DNA of 64,000 nucleotides, from assembly GCF_001659605.2 (NCBI RefSeq), contig NC_035161.2, positions 4,358,265 through 4,422,264 on the forward strand, given 5' to 3'. The notes beneath the pieces were generated by a model that was given only the letters and a program-made list of their open reading frames with translations, had not been told where the DNA came from and searched no databases. Origin of the DNA: Manihot esculenta (lineage: Eukaryota; Streptophyta; Magnoliopsida; Malpighiales; Euphorbiaceae). Below are positions 44,701-55,088 of the stretch, piece by piece. The position numbers were made by a program, and so were the translations under genes. How positions within the stretch are numbered: position 1 is the stretch's first letter; each line of letters begins with the position of its first letter.

Positions 44701-45370
44701 ATTAGACTGTATGGAGGGCTAAGTGGTGACAAGTTCATCCTTGATGTGAAATGTTTGTGTTGTGATGCATTCCATGATATCATATGTTTTAAATGCTATG
44801 TTTTATTATTCTGCTCACTGGGCTCTAGTAGCTCACCCCTCTCCCTTAATCCCCAGGTTTGCAGGTACAGGGTAGACTAGGAGGTCAGCAAGAGTAATGA
44901 AGTCATGGTCATGTAATAGCTAGTGTGGACATGATAAATGTTGATATGTTATATTGAGTACAGTTATGTATAAGTTTAGTATAGAAATGTAATGTAATGA
45001 GATCTTTTGAGGTTCATAGTTGTGCTTGACCCTAGTATGTTGTTAATCCCTTTGAGTACATGATTTTAATGATGCTTATGTAACCAAACTCAATATATGT
45101 GATGTCACCCCATTGGGGCACTGTTGAGACTCCAAAGAGGAGTTAATGTTTATGATCATGTTATGTATAGTGCATGCACAGGTTGAGTTTGGTGAATGAA
45201 TGAAAGGATGAATGAATGTAAAGAAAAGTTCAAATTATTATGTATGTGTTGATCATGTATGGGATTAAACAGGTTTACAGGATGAATGTTAGGCTTGCTA
45301 CGGGTCCCGGCGGCCTTATGCCGACCTGGATCCTAGCGCCGGTAGCGGTCCGGATTTTTGGGTCGTTACA

Positions 45371-45640
45371 GCCAGGTTCAATTAAGAAGCTTTGCAAATA
45401 TCTGAGTTCGATAAGGGAAGGGCAGTAGAGGCCATGCAGAAAAACACGACCTCCTCGGAATTCTTCAAATTGCTATGCAGGAAGCCCTCTACCACCTTGT
45501 CAGAGCTAATAAAGAGAGCTGAAAAGTACATAAGGCAGGATGAAGCCTTAACCACTAGCCGGTTCTCCTGGGATGACAAAGAAAGGGGAAGAGCTGGGGA
45601 TGACAGAAGGCAGAATCGAGACCTAGAGGCACGAAACAAA
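45371..45640 (+). repeat. 270-bp duplicated gag segment, right copy
   Basis: It starts GCCAGGTTCAATTAAGAAGC directly after the LTR end and continues past AAACAAA into CACTAATAGGAG, the normal gag continuation. It is about 97% identical by eye to 42877-43146. Confidence 0.95.
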
Positions 45641-47377
45641 CACTAATAGGAGAGAAATGAATAGAGACCTTATCAGCCTTGAGTTCCTGCTGATGTCACA
45701 CCCTGAATGTATCTAGAGTTGAGGTACTCGTAGTAGTTTAAGATAAGGACTATGTGCAGTGGTCTAAGCTCCTGAGAACTGACGTAAATAAAAAGGACCT
45801 CGAAAAATACTGCCAGTATCACAGGACGCATGGCCACGACATGAATGACTGCTATCAACTAATAAATGAGATAAAGAGGCTGATTAAGAGAGGCAATCTC
45901 AAAAATTTTATGAAGAAGTTGGAAGGGAAAAGGCCATAGCAAGGAGCAAACGGTGAAAGGCCCAAGAGCCAGATAAGAGCATTAGTAAATGACGGCTCTA
46001 GTGGAACAATCAATATGATTATAGGAGGAACATGGGGGCGTATAAGTAGGAGGGGAAGGAAAAGAGGAAGATCCGGCCTGTGGCTAAGGTGTGTAGAGCC
46101 GAAGGAGGCATCCAGAATAGTTTAGGAGATACACCAAGGAGTTTGTGGAGTTCACGAGGGAGCAACCACACTGGCAAATAGGATCTTTCAACAGGGATAT
46201 TACTGGCTGATAGTAAAGAAAGAAGCCGGAGAGTTTTGTGAAAAATGTAATGTCTGCCCAAAGGTTCGCTAATGCGATCAATAGAACCCGTGGTTAGTAA
46301 CTAAACGAAAGAAAGTACAGAACAACTCGATGGAAGGGGCAAAACCCCAACATAAGCAAATGGACTCAAAATAACATATAAACAAGATAGAATTAGGGAA
46401 TAACATTCGAGGGGTCACCTTAAAGTGCCGGATGACCTCGATGAAAAAAGGGGTAAAAGAAAAGGTAAGCCCAAACTCATGTTATTTTACAAAAAAGATC
46501 AAATTACGCCCCTGCTGGGCATCTATGAGGCTTTCCGGTGGTGGAATAAGCAGAACTATGCGCTCATTAGGTAAGGGAGCCTAATCTTGAAGATTATGGT
46601 ATTAGCAAGGTCATAAGAAAATTAGTTAGAAAAAGAAGAAGGATTGATAGAAGAGACTAGACCAACCACATCGGGGATCCTAGTAGAAGCCATGAGAAGA
46701 GTGAAATGTACCTTGGATCTGAGATTAAAAATTACAGAGAAGAAAGAGGGCAAGATAGCAGAAGCAGCACAAAAGATAGAGCAACGAGCAAATGCACAAA
46801 TTTGAAATGGAAGAAAGCAGAGAAAGAACGCTTTGACAGAATCCTTCTAGAGTCGTATGGTAATAATTGGATCTCAAAATTTATCCCTCATAAATCATAA
46901 AATAATTAATGAATGGGTAAAGGGACACTCGATGACTGTTGGGCTTTACACGCTCGGGTCTAAGTTTCATGAGGGCCCAATACGCGCTCTAAGCCTCCTA
47001 TGGATTCAGGGTCTGTCTAGGAAAACTGGACTGAATATGGATTTACCTGTGGGATCCTAGCTATGAATACCCAATAACCTCCATGGAAAAGTAGACCCCG
47101 TAACGCCTGGGATCGTGTTCAGGTAGCGCTGAATGGAATTGAATGATTGCCTTTGGATGGAATTGAATGATTGCCTGACGAGCAAAAAAGAGACAATATA
47201 TACATACACACTGCCAGTGCGAATATAATAAAAGGGGTACGGGTATAGCATAACGGTTACATACTACTAAAAAATAAAAGAAAAAGTAAATAAAAAGAAA
47301 CGAGTGAGAAACAAAAATCAAGTTTATTAAAATACATCCTAAACCAAGATAATTTTTAAATCTCATACATCAAAATA

Positions 47378-48776
47378 TATCCCAGTTATTACGGGAAACA
47401 ATACTTTAGAAAAAATATAAATACAAAATATAACAAATAACATAAAATAATTAACAATAATAAAAAATATATGATTGCTGCCATTTCTTGAAAATAATAA
47501 AAAATTAAAGACAATCTTATATATATCTATTTTAATATTTTTCTATTACCATATAAGTTAACTTTTCTTTTTTACATAATTACAGTTTATTCTAAAACTC
47601 AAAAATATTTTATATTTTATAAATATAAAATATTAGTTATGTATGTTTACTTAAATTTTAAGGAAAAATAATAAATTTGAGGAAAAGTAAAAGTTATTAC
47701 CAATAATATTTTAAATAATATAATACTTTTAATTATAAAATATTATATTTATTTCACAACTAATATTGATAAATATATTAAAAAATATAACATAAGAGAA
47801 AAAAGAAAAAAAAATCATAAATTATATTAAATAAATAAATAAATATATTAATTTTTTATTGTACTAAGTAAAAAAATATTAATTTTAAATAATTTTAGTT
47901 AAAATTAGTCAATTGACTATAACTAAAATAATAATTTGAAATTGGGTTATAATTGATAAATATAAAATTTTTTTAGGTTTTTTACAAAATTTTTAACGAC
48001 ATCAACAATAGAAATAAAATATTAATATTTATAGTATGTCAGCTGCTACATCAGCAATTTTCAATTTCAATTTTGATTATGGATTAAAATTAATAATAAA
48101 ATTTTAAATTAGATTAAAATTAATAATAAAAAAAATTTGGCTGAAATCGATAAAAACGCTAAAGTTTTAAATTTTTAAGATATTTAAACTTTTTTAATAC
48201 TCTATTGGGCCTTTCTTTATTAATTAATTTTTTCGTATTAAAAATATTTTAAATTTTTTTATAATAATTAATAATTAAAATTAATAGAGTAATTAATCAG
48301 AAATATTTTAATATTTTTTAAAATTAAAAAATAAATTAATAAATTTTTTTATACTGTGTAATAATTTTTTCGAGATAGTTTTTAAAAGAAAAATATGTCT
48401 TTAAGAAAAGTAAAATGACATTTAAACCTTTTAAGTTATTCATTGGTTTACTTTATTTAGTTTAAATGAATTATATTTTAGAAATTTATTTTTTAATTTA
48501 ATTGAACAAAGAAAAAAAATAGTTTTCATATATTAATAAATTAAGAAAAATAATCAATCAAATAAATAGAATTTTAACATTTTTTAATTACTTGAAATGA
48601 GTTAGTAATAAAGATTGGTTTCCTCTTTCCATTTAATTAATAATTAATAGAATTCTAGCAAAATATTAAAGGGATCAGAGCTAAATTATCTACCGCTGGA
48701 TAAGCTTGCTCTTGTGGTCATGATATAAGTAATAAAGTTTCAACCATACTTTGAGTCTTATACTATTGAGATAAGG
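47378..48776. other. AT-rich spacer, no gene seen
   Basis: Runs of A/T with scattered short repeats such as AAAATTAATAATAAAATTTTA. No open frame with motifs was found. Confidence 0.6.
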
Positions 48777-49210
48777 ATTAATTATCCGTTGCAAAAGGTG
48801 CTATACAGGCGCTGGTCGGTTATACTGTCAACTTATGACATCAGATATATATCGAGAAATGAAAATACAAGTTCTAACAGATTTTGTAGTAGAAATGACT
48901 CTAATTCCTAAGATTACAGGGCCTATTACAAAGAAATGGCAGATATGGGCAGATAGGACATATGGAGTAGAGGATGGAAAATTGATATAGTACTGCAAAG
49001 ACAGACATACGAAGATTCAATATTTTTAAATCTTAAAAAATCTTCCATTACTTTAGAAAAACTTTCTCCCAAATAAAGAGTTAAAAGGGAATACATGTCT
49101 AAGGGTCATGTTGGGAATACATGTATAAGAATCCTCCTAGCATGTAATTTTCTATTTGTAATCCCTTAGTAGTTATAAATCTGATACCGCTCCTTTAGTA
49201 TGATTGATTT
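48777..49210 (+). pseudogene. Ty3/gypsy pol relic (RNase H end) with possible LTR remnant
   Basis: The plus strand reads LSTYDIRYISRNEN and, after a frame change, IQVLTDFVVEMTL at about 48865-48905, the typical end of a gypsy RNase H and its connection. Then follows KKWQIWADRTYGVEDGK. The DNA after 49010 (AGGGAATACATGTCTAAG, then GGGAATACATGTATAAGAAT) may be what is left of a tether or LTR. No intact frame is present. Confidence 0.5.
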
Positions 49211-49825
49211 TCTTGAAAAAAAATTTTAAATAAATACTTACTAAATTATGTAAGATTTTAATTTTTTTAAATGAAAACTTTTTAATTTAAAAAAATTAAA
49301 TTTATTTATTCTAAATAAAAAAATTATTAAAATAATTAATTAAATTAACTATTTGTGAAACTCTTGATTCAAAAGAAAGAAAAAGTGATTGCTTGAATGA
49401 TTTCATGCACATGCTGAATAGCGTATCATACGTAAACATAAAATAAAACAGATAAACCAGTGAATAATATGAGTTGTCGTGAAAAATGCATTAAAATATC
49501 TCCGACCTTTTAAAAGTTCGTAGTTAGCTCTTTTATATTTTATCATCAAATATTTTACTATTTAATTTTATAATTTTAAAAAATTTATTAGTTGATCTTT
49601 TAAATTTTTAAAAAATTTATTAATTAATCCATTTATATTAGAGGCATTTTAGAGTTTTTTACATTATTTAAAATTAAAAATAATGAAAGATCTAATTAAT
49701 AGACTTTTTAAAATATTAAAAATATTTTAATATATATATTTTTTAAATCTGAAAGATCAATTGATTTTTCCATACTATAGATAAAAAAGCAAATCAGCTT
49801 CAGTTTCATCTCTTTTATTTCAGGA

Positions 49826-52314
49826 TCAACACTTTATTTCTGCTTGCTCAGATATCTCGGAATTGTCTGCAACGTAATATCTCTCTCCAATTATCCTTGC
49901 TGCATTATACACATCAAGCATGTTCGGTCTCTTCTCTGGAAGTCCCACTACACACTTGTATGCAACTCTAAAAAACTCAAAAATCTCACCATCATGTCCT
50001 TGCCCTATAACAAGTTTATCAATGGCATCATACATACAAAAAGAGCTTGACGAAACATCACTTATCCATTTATCCAAGCTTCCATCATCCGAATTCTTTA
50101 AAGAAGTAGCATTCTTCCCTGTGATTAGCTCAAGCAGCAAGATTCCAAAGTTGAAAACATCTTCCTTGAGAAAACACTGCTCCAAGAATTCAATGTCCAT
50201 AGAGAAACTCCTGCTTGAATTGATCTCTTGTGGATTTATGTGCATTGCCTTCCCAAAGTTTGATAACTTGGGTTCAAAATTCTGATCAAGTAATATGATT
50301 TTTGAGCTTATGTTCAGATGTGCCACCCAAAAGTTGCAGCAGCCGTGGTGAAGCCATGCCAGTCCTCTAGCTACACCGACTGCAATTTTCACCCTCAATG
50401 GCCATTCAAGAATCCTCTTCTTGTCATCCGTTGAATGTAGCCAATCAAAAAGGCTTCCATTTGAGATATATTTATAAACCAAAAGCTTTTCCTTTGGTTC
50501 TATGCAGAATCCAAGGAGTGTTAGTAAATTTTGATGTCTCAATCTGCCTAATGTATTCAATTCTGATGTGAACTGTTCTTCCAAGTCTGAGTGTTGAGGA
50601 TTAAATAATCTTTTTACTGCAATAGACCAACCGTTGGGAAGGGCTGCCTTGTACATGGTCCCCATTTGTCCCACTCCAATAATATTTTGTTGGCTAAAAT
50701 TTTCTGTAGCTGTGCTGAGATCTCTGAAATTCATCCTGGTTACGTACTTTTCTGAGCTAGAAATCTGTGGATGGATTTGCTAGATTAATGTTGAACTTTG
50801 TGTAAATAAAATTTTAAGAAAAATTTACTATTTATATGTAATAAAAAACTTTATTAGTTGTTCTTGATCTTAAAAAATATATTAAAATATTTTTAAAATT
50901 TAAAAAAATTTACTAATTATTCATCCCATTAATTTTAACCATTAATTGTTTTGCTATGAAGTTTGTGTGATATGAAAAAACTCATTATTTAATCATTCAA
51001 ATTTATAAAAAAATTAACTAGTTCATCTTTATTTAAAAATATTTAATTAAAATATTCTTAATATTTTATAAAATTTAATTCTTTAATCCCTTAATAAAAA
51101 AATATTAATTTATTTGAATTATTTATACTATTTAGATTTTATAATATTAATTATATGTATTATTTAGTTCAAATAATTTTAAATATTTATATTATATATT
51201 TTCTCCAATCACAGTTAAAAGATGAATTTTGTATAGAATGACTAAAAAAAGGATATTTTAATTAAGTGATTTTAAAGTAGGAATTAACTAATTAATTTTT
51301 AAAAAATTTAATAACCTGATAGTAATTTTTCAAGAAATTAACTTGATAGATTTTTTTATATCATAGAACGAAATAGTAATTTTTTTCAAATGTGAAACAG
51401 ATTAATGGGTTGTGTGGAAGAAAGAGAACCTGTGTCTGCAGAAGGAAGTCCACAGTTGACCCTCCACTCAGTTGATCAGCATCTACTTTCTTGTTCTTTC
51501 TCCTCCTGATTATCAACATAACCATAGCTGCAACTGTGATCATCTTGTTTCTCTTCCCAACGCTAAACCAAGGTACACAATACGACATATGCACAGCTGC
51601 AACTGAAACACCAAAAACAACGTAGCCAATCGCAAATCCACTTTTAAATGAATAATCAAATTTCCTCGGACGATGCACTCTGCATCTAATTTCCAATGGC
51701 CCTCCACAAAGTCCAACGTTGTTTACGTAGCTGTCAGCTAAAACTGTAACATTCACGAAATTTGGCACTGGCCCTGATAATAGATTATCACTGACACTAA
51801 AGCTCTTGATCTTTGGAAGCCAACCAATTTTTTCAGGAATATGACCTGTTAGACGGTTGTGGTCTAGTTTAAGGAAATTTAAATAAGAGCAATTGGCAAT
51901 ATTTGATGGGATTTCACCGGAGAAATTGTTGGAGGATAAATCAAGGCTTGTAACAAATGGTACTATTTTAGAGATGTTCAATGGAATTGGTCCCTGAAGT
52001 TGATTATTTGAAAGGTTTAAGCCTGTTAAGCTTGTACAATTCTGAATCCCCAGAGGGAAACGACCCCTGAGCCCCATGTCAGAGAGCCTGAGATTTAAAA
52101 TCCTGCTCTCATCAGGATGCCAGCAATCCACTCCAGCAAATCTACAAATGTATGCTTCTGTATTGTTGCTGAAGTCCCATGAAGAGTTCAGGTAACCAAA
52201 AGGGTCTTCCAACGAAGCTTTGATAGATTTCAAGCAAGAAATGTCAGTTTCAGTAGCCACAGCTGCAGTAAAAGAACCCAGCAATGACCAGAAAAGTATG
52301 GAAAGAAACTGCAT
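49826..52314 (-). CDS. BIR1-like LRR receptor-like protein, probable pseudokinase
   Basis: This is a short-ectodomain LRR receptor of the BAK1-interacting receptor type, which works at the plasma membrane to restrain or tune BAK1/SERK immune and growth signalling. Exons 51430-52314 and 49826-50764 join GT-AG in phase 0 to give 607 aa. Parts: signal peptide (MQFLSILFWSLLGSFTAAVA), LRR cap with CRFAGVDCWH, about four to five LRRs (LTGLNLSNNQLQGPIPLNI, VTSLDLSSNNFSGEIPSNI), NVGLCGGPL, a membrane segment near residues 225-270, then a kinase-like domain from MNFRDLSTATENFSQQNIIG. The glycine loop (GVGQMGTMYKA) and the lysine (IAVKRL) remain, but HRD is HLN (VAHLNISSKIILLD), DFG is NFG, and the activation segment is short with no APE. 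So catalysis is unlikely. The start is ATG at 52314; the codon before it is TTG. The intron holds a foldback repeat. Confidence 0.88.
50974..51331. repeat. MITE-like inverted repeat in the BIR1-like intron
   Basis: The left arm (GAAAAAACTCATTATTTAATC, then AACTAGTTCATCTTTATTT) and the right arm in reverse complement (GAAAAATTACTATCAGG, then AATTAGTTAATTCCTACTTT) pair imperfectly. It shares its TIR words with the DBR-A intronic element at 28862-29182. No exact 9-bp duplication. Confidence 0.5.
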
Positions 52315-52605
52315 CAAAACAAGGTATTAGAGATCAATAATTGCATGTAGGATTGAAATGAGAGAAAACAAGGAAATGAAAAGAGCGAAAAACCATATTG
52401 AATCTCACAGCTCCAGCAGAAATTAATTAGCAGAATCAAGGAATTCATGATTTGATAGTTGATCATGAGAATGATTTATAATTAACATTCTGAAATTACT
52501 GAGTCAAGCCCCTAAAAAACGTCGCCAGACTTTTCCACCAAGGGCGTTGGAAATAGATAATATTTATAAGCTGATTTTTAAAAGTTAAGTAAACCAAACA
52601 AGATC

Positions 52606-52608
<3 letters not shown>

Positions 52609-52636
<28 letters not shown>
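52609..52636. repeat. (AT)n microsatellite upstream of the BIR1-like gene
   Basis: About 14 AT units, roughly 300 bp upstream of the receptor start codon. Confidence 0.9.
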
Positions 52637-52639
<3 letters not shown>

Positions 52640-54626
52640 AATTGGGGATCGAAAATTGAGAGAGTTAACGGATCTCTCAAATTTATTTAGATATACTTAC
52701 CATTAGATTAAATCTGTGAGTGCAAGATCTTAATATTTATAAGTTAATTTTTATAAATTAAGTTAAATCACTTAATATTTGTAAGCTAATTTTTATAAGT
52801 TAAGTTAAATACTTTCTAAAATATTTATAAACGTCTGATAAACGGTCTGACATATTTGATAATAAATAGTTACAAACACAATAATGATTAAAATTAGTAA
52901 AAAAAAATTAAATTAATATATAGTGGAAGTTTCAAACTAAATAAGAAAATATAACAACTTATTTAATAAAATCAATTTATAAATTTAGTACTTATAATTA
53001 TTAAAATGAAAAACTTGCTACTCTTAATTTACATTTTTTAATTATAAATTGAACTATAAACTTATAAAATGTTATTAAAAAAAATTAAGACAACCACAGT
53101 CAAAACATATAGAAAATGTTGCTATAATATTTAGAGGCGAGTAATATTCAGTTAAAATAAAAAAAATCGATCGAATCAAATTAATTTAAAAATTCGGTTG
53201 GAGTTTTATTTTAAAAAATTTCGGTTAATTTAGTTTGATTTTAATAAAAAAAATCGATAAAATCGAATCAAATTGATTAGTGAGAAATAATATATTATTT
53301 TTGATAATATAAAAAGATTAGAGTATAAATAAGATTGAAATATTTTAATTAAATTTTAAAATACTAAAAATAAAATATAAAAAATAAAAAAATTTATTAA
53401 AAAAATCAACGGATCAAACTGAATCAGATTTAAATTAATTTAAATTAATTCCTACTCAATACCAATTTAATTTAATTTTTACAAAAATTAAAATTTTAAA
53501 TTTCCGTTTATTCAATTTAATTCCAAATAGATAAACGCCCAAAATCAATGATCCTAAAATTGGAATAGTCAAAATATTTCATTTTCATTCATTTAGTGTA
53601 TTTTTTTTTCAGCATTGTTATTAATGGCAAATTTATTTGGGTCATTTTTAATGTTTGACTTTTACATGTACATATATACATAAAAGAGTCAAGCTTATAA
53701 ACAACGTTGCAAGAATTTCCACAAGCTTTCAAATTGGAAATAATGTCCAAAAGAAAATTTTGTCATATTGAAATAGTCAAAATGTTTAATTTCTACGCGT
53801 TTATTTTTACATTTGTTTTATAGAAAAATATTTTTTATATTTAAAAAATTTAATCAATAAAACAAATTTTTTAATAAAAAAATAATTTTTTTTCTTTTTA
53901 AAAAATTATTTTCTACATTTTGAAAATTTTACTAAGATTTTTATATATAAATTTATTAATATATTTTATTTTTATTAAATTTTAACAATAAAAAATAAAT
54001 TATTTTATTAAAAAATATTTTCTATATAAAATATTTTCTAAATATAATTTATTTTTCACGAATAAACAGACTCTAAATTTAAATTTATTTATTTGTGAAA
54101 AATAATTTATTTTTAAAAAATATTTTTTGCAGAAAATATTTTTAAAAAAATATCTTTTATTGAAATAACTTATTTTTTATTATTTAATTTTAATTTAAAA
54201 AATAAAATATATTAATAAATTTATATATATAAATATTAGTAAAATTTTTAAAATGTGAAAAATAATTTAATTTTTTATTAAAAATATTTTTTATTGATTA
54301 ATTATTTTAAATATCCTAAATACTAAAAAAATATAAAAATATTTTCTTAAAAAATATTTTCCATGAAAAAATATTTTAGAAGGCTGTTAATTTCCTCAAC
54401 AAATTAGCGTTAAATTTAGAAATAAATTATAAACGGATTATAAAAAATAAGTTAGAAATTCACACTTTCTCCACCAATGAGGAATGGGCTTCACACTGTC
54501 GAAACATGTATTGTCCAACCAAAGACTTAGAAGGCTATCTAGCATCATTTAGTTTAAACATAAACACTAAGTAAAAATAATGAGTATACATATTTACGAA
54601 TTAAATTATATAAAAAAATTATTGAT
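52640..54626. other. AT-rich spacer with repeats
   Basis: No gene is seen. A foldback-family copy is listed at 53145-53525. From 53800 to 54370 there are imperfect inverted runs of AAAATATTTT and TTTTTTATTAAA that look like another decayed foldback. Confidence 0.5.
53145..53525. repeat. AT-rich foldback repeat family, copy 5
   Basis: It contains AAATCGATCGAATCAAATTA, ATTCGGTTGGAGTTTTATTT, AAATAATATATTATTTTTG, and AAATATTTTAATTAAATTTTA in the family order. Confidence 0.5.
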
Positions 54627-54644
54627 AAAATAAATTATAGACTG

Positions 54645-54736
54645 CACTCCGAGGCTTAGTCTAGTGGAAAGTGCATCCTGATAGACCTGAGAGGTCTGAG
54701 GTTCGACTCCCCCAACCCCCTATTTCAAAAAAAATA
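54645..54736 (+). mobile_element. very short tRNA-derived SINE with exact target duplication
   Basis: The element reads CACTCCGAGGCTTAGTCTAG at its start, with a pol III A-box-like TTAGTCTAGTGG, and a B-box-like GGTTCGACTCC about 45 bp later, then CCCCCAACCCCC and an A-rich tail. It is flanked by an 18-bp direct repeat, AAAATAAATTATAGACTG, at 54627-54644 and 54737-54754. These features define a retroposed tRNA-like SINE. At about 92 bp with the tail it is little more than the tRNA head. No strong cloverleaf was drawn, so it is not called a tRNA gene. Confidence 0.8.
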
Positions 54737-55088
54737 AAAATAAATTATAGACTGTTTATCGACTATCTAAAATATTCACGATTAAATTACTAACTAGATT
54801 AAATTATCAGTTTTTCACCAATAAAATATCATAACTATTTTTTTAAAAAAACTTTTTTGTAGTGAAATAAACTTTTAAATTGTTTCATAAAAAAAAATAA
54901 TATCGAGTTATTGCAAATGCTACAGCTTAATTGATGTGGATAAATCTTTACTTGGTGTACTTGTCTTCATCTCTTCGGTTTCTTCTGCATTTTAGTGTGG
55001 TAATAATAGCGATACGTAAGTTTAAACTCTAATATTTTTTTTGCATATTCGAACAAAACATATAAAATTTTTTACTATCATTTCATTA

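Larger units (their letters stand above)
43147..45370 (+). mobile_element. solo LTR (2224 bp) of the chromovirus family, inside the old gypsy gag
   Basis: It begins TGTAATACCCGGCTAGACTC and ends GGGTCGTTACA, so it has the 5-bp inverted tips TGTAA/TTACA. Its start matches the LTRs at 57060 and 63169, and its end matches, in reverse complement, the LTR that begins at 63419. It contains no coding region; open frames across it are incidental. It has a TATA box near 43485, an array of TTCGGCNGCCGAA palindromes, and a 60-bp tandem repeat at 44601-44700. The flanking five bases differ (ACAAA and GCCAG), so it is not a simple insertion or intra-element deletion. Confidence 0.9.
41896..46275 (+). pseudogene. 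gag and integrase remnants of the old gypsy element
   Basis: Gag starts ATG at 41896 (MANNNENHIGITSNDLSS) and meets stops at 42068 and 42445 and more after. The conserved gag core is at about 42580-43130 (FNSLESGSIRNFVELANVF, LEKKTSYLETIRQRRNESLR, STTLSELIKRAEKYIRQDEA). After the inserted LTR and the duplicated segment, gag resumes at 45754 with KYCQYHRTHGHDMNDCYQL, the Cys/His part. At about 46115-46270 the plus strand reads EIHQGVCGVHEGATTLANRI and EAGEFCEKCNVCPKV, the HHCC zinc-binding part of integrase. The absence of anything between these marks a deletion of protease through RNase H. Confidence 0.8.
41371..47372 (+). mobile_element. old Ty3/gypsy LTR retrotransposon, internally deleted and interrupted
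   Basis: The 5' LTR is 41371-41818 and the 3' LTR is 46930-47372. Both begin (T/C)GA(C/T)GACTGT and share words such as ACGCTCGGG, TTTACCTGTGGGATCCTAGCT and AAAAGAAACGAGTGAGAAAC. An exact 5-bp target duplication, AAATA, lies at 41366-41370 and 47373-47377. Just inside the 5' LTR is ATTGGCGCTGTCTGTGGAG, a typical plant gypsy primer-binding region. Gag is present, followed by an integrase-like piece; protease, RT and RNase H were not found. A 2.2-kb LTR of another family splits it at 43147-45370. The strong divergence between its own LTRs shows it is the older insertion. Confidence 0.88.

Noticed and set aside
54645..54720. A tRNA gene
   Set aside because: It has A- and B-box-like words, but a poly(A) tail and an 18-bp target duplication, and I could not draw a proper acceptor stem; SINE fits better.
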